Assembly (NCBI GenBank): GCA_964548225.1
Contig: CAZJQP010000006.1
Location: forward strand, 28,228 to 92,227
Source of the DNA: CALMEH01 sp964548225
GTDB taxonomy: Bacteria > Acidobacteriota > Blastocatellia > Pyrinomonadales > Pyrinomonadaceae
DNA length: 64,000 nt
Direction of reading: 5' to 3'
The notes under the pieces were generated by a model, which saw only the letters and a program-made list of their open reading frames with translations, searched no databases and was not told the DNA's origin. Positions within the stretch are counted from its first letter, which is position 1. Every line of letters starts with the position of its first letter. The position numbers and the translations under genes are program-made. This document shows positions 59,492 to 64,000 of the stretch, piece by piece.

Positions 59492-61054
59492 ATGAAAGCA
59501 ACAATCAAAACCGAAAAAAAATTAAAAAAAGCGAAAAATCAAGTTCCGCCTTTCGTTTTGCCGTCGGTGAAATTGTTGATTTTTGCGTTTGATGCGGTTT
59601 TGACATTTGCTTGTTTTACGATTGCTTTTTATTTGCGCGAAGGCAAGCCTGTGTTTTCAGAAACGGCTTGGGCGTGGTCGAAATTTTTCGTGCCTTACGC
59701 CGGAATCGTGTTTTTTATTGTGCCGATTCAGCTTCTAATACTTTCATATCAAAGAGTTTATCGTTTGCAAGGCGCGTTTTCATATGTCAACGAAACAATC
59801 AAAATTTTCAAAGCCGTTTCAGTCGCGTCGCTTTTGACGATTGCTTTTACATTTCTTTTTCGCGGCGGTTTTGCATTTCGAGATTTTCCTTATTCTCGTG
59901 GTGTTTTCGCGCTTAATTTCGCGCTGGCTTTGACAGCTTTTATCGTGTTTCATCTCGGTTTGCGATTTGTCCAAACCGTTTTCAGAAATCGTGGCATAAA
60001 CTTAATTCCGACACTGATTGTCGGCACAAACGCTGAAGCCGAACAGACAGTTCGGGAACTCAAGGAACGCCGCGATTTGGGGTATTTAGTAGTCGGAATC
60101 GTGAGCAAGGATGAATTAGGAATTAAGAAAAATTCATCATTCTTAATTCCTAATTCATCCTTCGGAGAAGTGCCTATTGTCGGCACTCTCGATGAATTAT
60201 CGGACATTATCCGCGAGCTTGAAATTCAGGAAGTAATTATTACAGACAATCAAATTCCACCGGAAAAATTGTTTGACGCGATGATGCAAATCGGGCGCAA
60301 GCAAAAGGTTGAATTTCGTCTTGCACCGACGCTTTTCAATTCTTTGCCGCAAAAAACGAGCGTTGAACAAATCGGCGTTTTGCCGATGGTCAGACTTTTC
60401 CGCGAGCCGCTTTCAGACGTGGAAAGATTTATCAAACGTGCTTCAGACATTTTGATTTCCGCACTGGCTTTGCTGATTACTTTTCCGGTTTGGCTGATTG
60501 TTTCGATTTTTATAAAACTTGATTCACGCGGCACGATTTTGTTCAAACAAGAGCGTGTCGGAATGGACGGACGGAAATTTTTGTGCTACAAATTTCGCAC
60601 GATGAAGGCGGACGCAGACGAAGAAATCCACCGTGAAGCATACCGCAAAAACATTGAAGGCGCGACGGAAGCAAATGCCGGAAATGACGAAAAACCCGTT
60701 TTCGGAAAAGTTAAAGACGATCCGCGAATTACACGAATCGGAAAATTTCTGCGCCGCACGAGCATTGATGAATTACCGCAATTTTTGAACGTCTTGCGTG
60801 GTGAAATGAGTGTTGTCGGCGCACGTCCGCCAATTCCATATGAAGTCGAAGAATACGATTTGCGCCATCGTCGTCGGCTCGATATGAAACCCGGCATTAC
60901 CGGACTCTGGCAAGTTTCAGGGAGAAATCGCCTGACGTTTGAAGAAATGGTGCAAATTGATATTTTCTACATCGAAAATTGGTCGCTCTGGCTCGACTTA
61001 AAGATAATTTTATTGACTTTGCCCGCCGTTTTGCGTGGCGACGGTGCGCGTTAG
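59492..61054 (+). CDS. Undecaprenyl-phosphate sugar transferase (WbaP/WcaJ-like)
   Basis: 520 residues from ATG 59492; the frame extends upstream into the repeat. Topology: N-terminal membrane helices (about 25-130), a CoA-binding-like domain (about 165-270) and a C-terminal bacterial sugar-transferase domain with 'KRASDILISALALLITFPVW', 'FKQERVGMDGRKFLCYKFRT', 'DELPQFLNVLRGEMSVVGAR' and 'PGITGLWQVSGRN'. It starts polysaccharide synthesis by loading a sugar phosphate onto undecaprenyl phosphate. A perfect 23-bp palindrome (60107-60162) lies in frame where the usual linker ('DDDP...G' type) stands in related proteins. Confidence 0.92.
   Translation: MKATIKTEKKLKKAKNQVPPFVLPSVKLLIFAFDAVLTFACFTIAFYLREGKPVFSETAWAWSKFFVPYAGIVFFIVPIQLLILSYQRVYRLQGAFSYVNETIKIFKAVSVASLLTIAFTFLFRGGFAFRDFPYSRGVFALNFALALTAFIVFHLGLRFVQTVFRNRGINLIPTLIVGTNAEAEQTVRELKERRDLGYLVVGIVSKDELGIKKNSSFLIPNSSFGEVPIVGTLDELSDIIRELEIQEVIITDNQIPPEKLFDAMMQIGRKQKVEFRLAPTLFNSLPQKTSVEQIGVLPMVRLFREPLSDVERFIKRASDILISALALLITFPVWLIVSIFIKLDSRGTILFKQERVGMDGRKFLCYKFRTMKADADEEIHREAYRKNIEGATEANAGNDEKPVFGKVKDDPRITRIGKFLRRTSIDELPQFLNVLRGEMSVVGARPPIPYEVEEYDLRHRRRLDMKPGITGLWQVSGRNRLTFEEMVQIDIFYIENWSLWLDLKIILLTLPAVLRGDGAR
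60107..60162. repeat. In-frame word-repeat palindrome inside the sugar-transferase gene
   Basis: AAGGATGAATTAGGAATTAAG(AA) at 60107-60129 is exactly reverse-complementary to 60140-60162 around a 10-base loop. It encodes the segment KDELGIKKNSSFLIPNSSF. It looks like the intergenic palindromes of this window. Confidence 0.9.
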
Positions 61055-61094
61055 CACAAAATAAAATAATTCGTCTTTGTGTAAAAAAAAATAA

Positions 61095-61940
61095 ATGAAA
61101 GTCTCCGAAATTCTCAAAGAAGCAACCGAAATTTTGAACAAAAGCGGAATTTCTGCCCCGCATCGTGAAGCAAGTTCGCTGATGGCTTTTGTTTTGAGAA
61201 AAGATAAAACTTTTCTCATCGCGCATTCCGAATATGAGCTTTTGGATGAAGAAATATTGCGTTTTCAAAGTGTTCTGGAACGCCGAAAAAATCGTGAACC
61301 CTTTCAATACATTGTTGGAAAGCAGGAATTTTACGGACTTGATTTTATTGTTACGCAAGATGTTCTGATTCCGCGACCGGAAACTGAATTGATTGTCGAA
61401 AATGCTTTGCAGATTTTGAGCAAAAAAAATAATCCGCGATTTTTGGAAATCGGTGCAGGATCGGGCTGCATCTCGGTTTCGATTTTGCACAATGCAAAAA
61501 ATGCGACGGCGACGGCGATTGACATTTCCGAGAATGCTTTGCAGATTGCGCGAAAAAACGCAGAAAATCATCAAGTTGCAGACAGATTGGATTTGAAAAT
61601 TTCGGATATTTTCACCGAAATAAAATCTGAAAAATTCGATCTAATCGTTTCAAATCCGCCGTATATTGATTCGGAAGATTTCGCCGGTCTACAACCCGAA
61701 GTGCGCGATTTTGAGCCGAAATTTGCATTGACCGACGGCGAAAACGGACTTTCAATTATCGAAAAAATTATCAAAGATGCGCCGGAATTTCTAAAACCCG
61801 AAGGCTTTTTGCTAATCGAAATCGGTTTCAGTCAATCAAAGGAAGTCCGCGAAATATGTTCGCCTAAAATCTGGCAATCAGTCGAATTTATTCAAGATTT
61901 GCAAGACATTCCGCGAATGCTTAAAGCCAAATTACTGTGA
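61095..61940 (+). CDS. prmC: Release-factor glutamine N5-methyltransferase
   Basis: 281 residues. It methylates the GGQ glutamine of RF1/RF2 with S-adenosylmethionine. N-terminal helical domain ('KVSEILKEATEILNK') is followed by the Rossmann SAM domain: motif I 'FLEIGAGSGCISVSIL' (about 117), acidic 'TAIDISENAL' and the signature 'IVSNPPYID' (about 186), which contacts the glutamine. Length is typical. No prfA gene is adjacent, unusual but not rare. Confidence 0.94.
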   Translation: MKVSEILKEATEILNKSGISAPHREASSLMAFVLRKDKTFLIAHSEYELLDEEILRFQSVLERRKNREPFQYIVGKQEFYGLDFIVTQDVLIPRPETELIVENALQILSKKNNPRFLEIGAGSGCISVSILHNAKNATATAIDISENALQIARKNAENHQVADRLDLKISDIFTEIKSEKFDLIVSNPPYIDSEDFAGLQPEVRDFEPKFALTDGENGLSIIEKIIKDAPEFLKPEGFLLIEIGFSQSKEVREICSPKIWQSVEFIQDLQDIPRMLKAKLL

Positions 61941-62052
61941 TTTTTTTTACTTTCTTCTTCCCTTGTGGCGCGATTTTTGCTATATTTCAAATACGTCAAA
62001 AAAATGATTTGTTTTGATACATTTTCAGAATTTAATTTTAAGAGGTGAAATT

Positions 62053-62514
62053 ATGAGATACGAAAACGAAAGAGAAGAAACAAGCGCAACTACTAAATTA
62101 ACTTATTTAATCATCGGCGGCGGAATCGGCGCAATTTTGGCGTTGCTTTTTGCGCCGAAATCGGGCGAAGAATTGCGTGGCGACATTGCCGACGCAACAC
62201 GCAAAGGCTACGAAAAAAGCAAGGAAGCTGCTTTAGTTGCCAAAGAACGTGCCGGTGAATATTACGAAGTCGGACGTGAACGCGCGAGCGAATATATCCA
62301 AGCCGCGCAAGACAAAGCGGGCGAACTCAAAGAACGCGCCGGTGAATTAACCGAAAAGGCGAAAGAAGCCGTAGCCAGCACGAAAAATCCTTTTTCAGCC
62401 GCGATTGAAGCCGGAAAAGAAGCCTACGTCGAAGAAAAACGCCGCAACGAATCAAAAGCAATTACTGAAGGTCGTCCGAGCTATCCGGTCGGCGACAAAG
62501 AAAACGAAGGATAA
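62053..62514 (+). CDS. YtxH-domain envelope protein
   Basis: 153 residues from ATG 62053, fixed by AGAGGTG 6 bases upstream. One membrane helix (about 12-32, 'LTYLIIGGGIGAILALLFAP') is followed by 'KSGEELRGDIADATRKGYEK' and an amphipathic helical repeat region ('KAGELKERAGELTEKAKEA') like YtxH or apolipoprotein-type stress proteins. Function unknown; often a membrane-associated stress protein. Followed by a DUF948-like gene after a word-repeat palindrome. Confidence 0.82.
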   Translation: MRYENEREETSATTKLTYLIIGGGIGAILALLFAPKSGEELRGDIADATRKGYEKSKEAALVAKERAGEYYEVGRERASEYIQAAQDKAGELKERAGELTEKAKEAVASTKNPFSAAIEAGKEAYVEEKRRNESKAITEGRPSYPVGDKENEG

Positions 62515-62519
62515 AAGAA

Positions 62520-62584
62520 TTCAGGATTTAGGATTTAGGATTTAAAGCCAAAAATCCTAAATCCTTAACTCTAAATCCTAAATC
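62520..62584. repeat. Word-repeat palindrome (AGGATTTAGGATTT type)
   Basis: Three tandem GGATTTA words on the left (62520-62545) pair with CCTAAATCCTTAACTCTAAA and TCCTAAATC on the right (62551-62584). It ends 5 bases before the ATG of the DUF948-like gene. Confidence 0.8.
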
Positions 62585-62589
62585 GAAAT

Positions 62590-63129
62590 ATGGAAGCCAA
62601 TAATCCGCAGTTTTGGATGATGATTGCGTCAATCGTCATTGCGATATGTTTTATCGTGATGGCGATTGCGTTGATTGTCATTGCGATAATTATTAAAAGA
62701 GTTATCAATACGGTCAACCGTTTAGAAGAGAAAGTCGAGCCGCTGATTACGCAAGTCAATGCGATTAGTGTTCAGGGCAAGGAAATCTCCGTGCAATTTA
62801 ATGAAATTTCGGGCAATCTTTCAACGGCAACAAAGTATTTTTCGGAATCGGCAGGTTTGATTAAAGAAGAAGTTGCCGAGATCAAACAGCTTGTCGGAAT
62901 GACCGCCGTCGAAGCAAAAGATAAAGTTGCCTTGGTCAGCAAAACGATTGACCGAACGCAGATGCAAGTTGTTTCGACAACCGATTACATTCAAACGAAA
63001 GTCGTCGAACCTGCCCGCGAAATCGCTGCGATTATGGCTGGCGTGCGGAAGGGCTTGGAAGTTCTTTTCGCGCCCGCGCCGAAACGCATTGACCGTGCTT
63101 ATACGGACGACGAACTTTTTATCGGATAG
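62590..63129 (+). CDS. DUF948-like membrane-anchored coiled-coil protein
   Basis: 179 residues. One N-terminal membrane helix (about 10-36) is followed by a long helical region with heptad-like hydrophobics ('VNRLEEKVEPLITQVNAISV', 'SAGLIKEEVAEIKQLVGM'), as in DUF948 proteins, and a short tail. Together with the YtxH gene it looks like an envelope-associated pair. Exact function not known. Confidence 0.7.
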   Translation: MEANNPQFWMMIASIVIAICFIVMAIALIVIAIIIKRVINTVNRLEEKVEPLITQVNAISVQGKEISVQFNEISGNLSTATKYFSESAGLIKEEVAEIKQLVGMTAVEAKDKVALVSKTIDRTQMQVVSTTDYIQTKVVEPAREIAAIMAGVRKGLEVLFAPAPKRIDRAYTDDELFIG

Positions 63130-63148
63130 ATTTTTCGGGAAGTTTTGC

Positions 63149-63192
63149 AAAAAAATAGGCGCGGAGAAAATCTTCTTCGCGCCTATTTTTTT
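63149..63192. terminator. Bidirectional terminator between convergent genes
   Basis: AAAAAAATAGGCGCG and CGCGCCTATTTTTTT form a perfect stem with a 14-base loop, with A-run and T-run on either side. Confidence 0.92.
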
Positions 63193-63204
63193 ACAGAATA
63201 AAGT

Positions 63205-63738
63205 TTAATTGTCTTTTTGTTCGGTGTCTGATTTTTGGCGGTTTTGACGCTCTTGTTTGCGTTTTTCGCGCCGTTGTTCACGTTCTGCCTTCATTTTTTC
63301 AAGTTCATCGCGTTGTTCTTGAGTTAAAACGCCCAAGATTTGCTGTTTGGCGGCTTCGTGCTTTAGCTTCATTTGCTCGCGGAAATTTTTGAGTTTAGTT
63401 TCTTGTTCAGCGGTGATTGTTCCGTTGCGTTTGGCTTGCATCAAAGTTTTGACTTCTTCCATCTCCGCTTGATTCGGGCGGTTTGATTCCATAATTGTGC
63501 GGATTTGCTCTTTTTGTGCGTCCGTCAAATTGAGTTTTTCAAAACCGCGCATCATACCGCCGCGATGTCCTCTGCCGCCAAAGCCGTTGCGCTTCATTCG
63601 CTTATCGCGTTTTTGTTGTTGGTTGACCGAATCTTGTTGTTGTGTGTTCTCGGTGTTTTGCGCCGAAACAAAAGTCGTGAATGTTACGACGGCAAATGCA
63701 GAAATAATTCCTGAAATGATTTTTCTTTTTAATGACAT
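63205..63738 (-). CDS. Spy/CpxP-like periplasmic LTxxQ-motif protein
   Basis: 177 residues with a signal peptide. Two LTxxQ motifs are visible: 'LNLTDAQKEQIRTIMESN' (about 73-90) and 'GVLTQEQRDELEKM' (about 140-152), in a helical, highly charged protein. Spy/CpxP proteins are periplasmic chaperones or stress sensors induced by envelope damage or metals. TGAGGT precedes the ATG. Confidence 0.85.
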   Translation of the reverse strand: MSLKRKIISGIISAFAVVTFTTFVSAQNTENTQQQDSVNQQQKRDKRMKRNGFGGRGHRGGMMRGFEKLNLTDAQKEQIRTIMESNRPNQAEMEEVKTLMQAKRNGTITAEQETKLKNFREQMKLKHEAAKQQILGVLTQEQRDELEKMKAEREQRREKRKQERQNRQKSDTEQKDN

Positions 63739-64000
63739 AGTTTTACCTCAAATAAATTTTAATTTTGTGTCGAGCTTTCGCTGTTCATTTCTTTTGACGC
63801 AAGTTAGTCTGATTTAGTCGAAAGTTTTTTGTAAGGAAATTGTAAAGAAATGTAAAAGAAACTGTCTTACCGCGAACAATCGCTGGAAACAGCCTGAAAT
63901 TGCGTGATTTATGTATGAATATGATTCGCAACCAAGCGAAATCTACTTATACCAAAACAAATTAGAAAGCTCAGTTAAGTAGCCAGCCGAAGCAAGTCAG
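63739..64000. other. Window end: no gene seen
   Basis: 262 bases with no ORF that I can support, probably the promoter region of the Spy-like gene and of whatever lies beyond the window. Confidence 0.4.

Overview
The window reads as chromosomal DNA of an Acidobacteriota bacterium, probably a Blastocatellia/Pyrinomonadaceae relative. This is inferred from gene content only: two tandem 'VWFA-related acidobacterial' secreted proteins, an Oar-type TonB-dependent receptor with an N-terminal carboxypeptidase-regulatory-like domain, many secreted proteins with Gram-negative signal peptides, and a moderately A+T-rich composition. I saw no rRNA, tRNA, CRISPR array, transposase or prophage gene. Almost every gene is intact; only the first one is cut by the window edge.

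Layout. 1-9 kb: a large STAND-type P-loop ATPase with TPR-like repeats (5' end outside the window), a secreted M28 peptidase, a large secreted serine hydrolase, and a small ECF sigma-factor operon that includes a 32-residue membrane peptide gene. 9-26.7 kb: mixed housekeeping and regulatory genes: a secreted hypothetical protein, cysteine desulfurase, an FHA-GAF-adenylate cyclase followed by a divergent MreB paralogue, a CBM9-like protein, an AarF/UbiB kinase, RibF, a secreted hypothetical protein preceded by a ~20-bp tandem-repeat array, an MBL hydrolase, a DUF1844 protein, MazG, a FecR-like membrane protein, two VWA proteins, phosphomannomutase and a short family-A DNA polymerase. 27-35.5 kb: a complete elongasome operon (mreB-mreC-mreD-mrdA-rodA-PBP1A). 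35.5-37.2 kb: a gene-poor stretch with a heptad-repeat ORF, a MITE-like element with an 8-bp target duplication, and an M23 peptidase. 37.2-55.5 kb: an 18-kb starch/maltodextrin locus on the minus strand (ROK regulator, TonB receptor, three GH13 enzymes, GH77 MalQ, an SLC45/GPH-like sugar transporter, and a GH15-CBM48-esterase fusion, plus a phytanoyl-CoA-dioxygenase-like protein and two unknown membrane proteins). 55.7-64 kb: YceI, a small HTH-like protein, three exopolysaccharide glycosyltransferases, PrmC, a YtxH protein, a DUF948-like protein and a Spy/CpxP-like protein.

How the genes work together. The elongasome operon supplies the scaffold (MreBCD), the SEDS glycosyltransferase (RodA) with its transpeptidase (PBP2), and the bifunctional PBP1A. 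The starch locus looks like a self-contained system: outer-membrane uptake, periplasmic GH13/GH15 hydrolysis, inner-membrane import, cytoplasmic MalQ, and a ROK repressor that probably senses a sugar. WecG, the GT4 enzyme and the WbaP/WcaJ-like transferase together suggest polysaccharide synthesis.

The most unusual structural signal is non-coding. Many gene junctions, including all five junctions of the elongasome operon, carry imperfect palindromes built from short repeated words (6-9 bp). Each junction uses a different word. In at least one case such a palindrome lies in frame inside a coding region (the sugar transferase), and one start codon (rodA) lies inside a palindrome arm. The other notable items are the 17.85-18.07 kb tandem array, the 36.2-kb MITE-like element, the perfect 21-bp-period heptad-repeat ORF and the sigma-coupled 32-residue membrane peptide.
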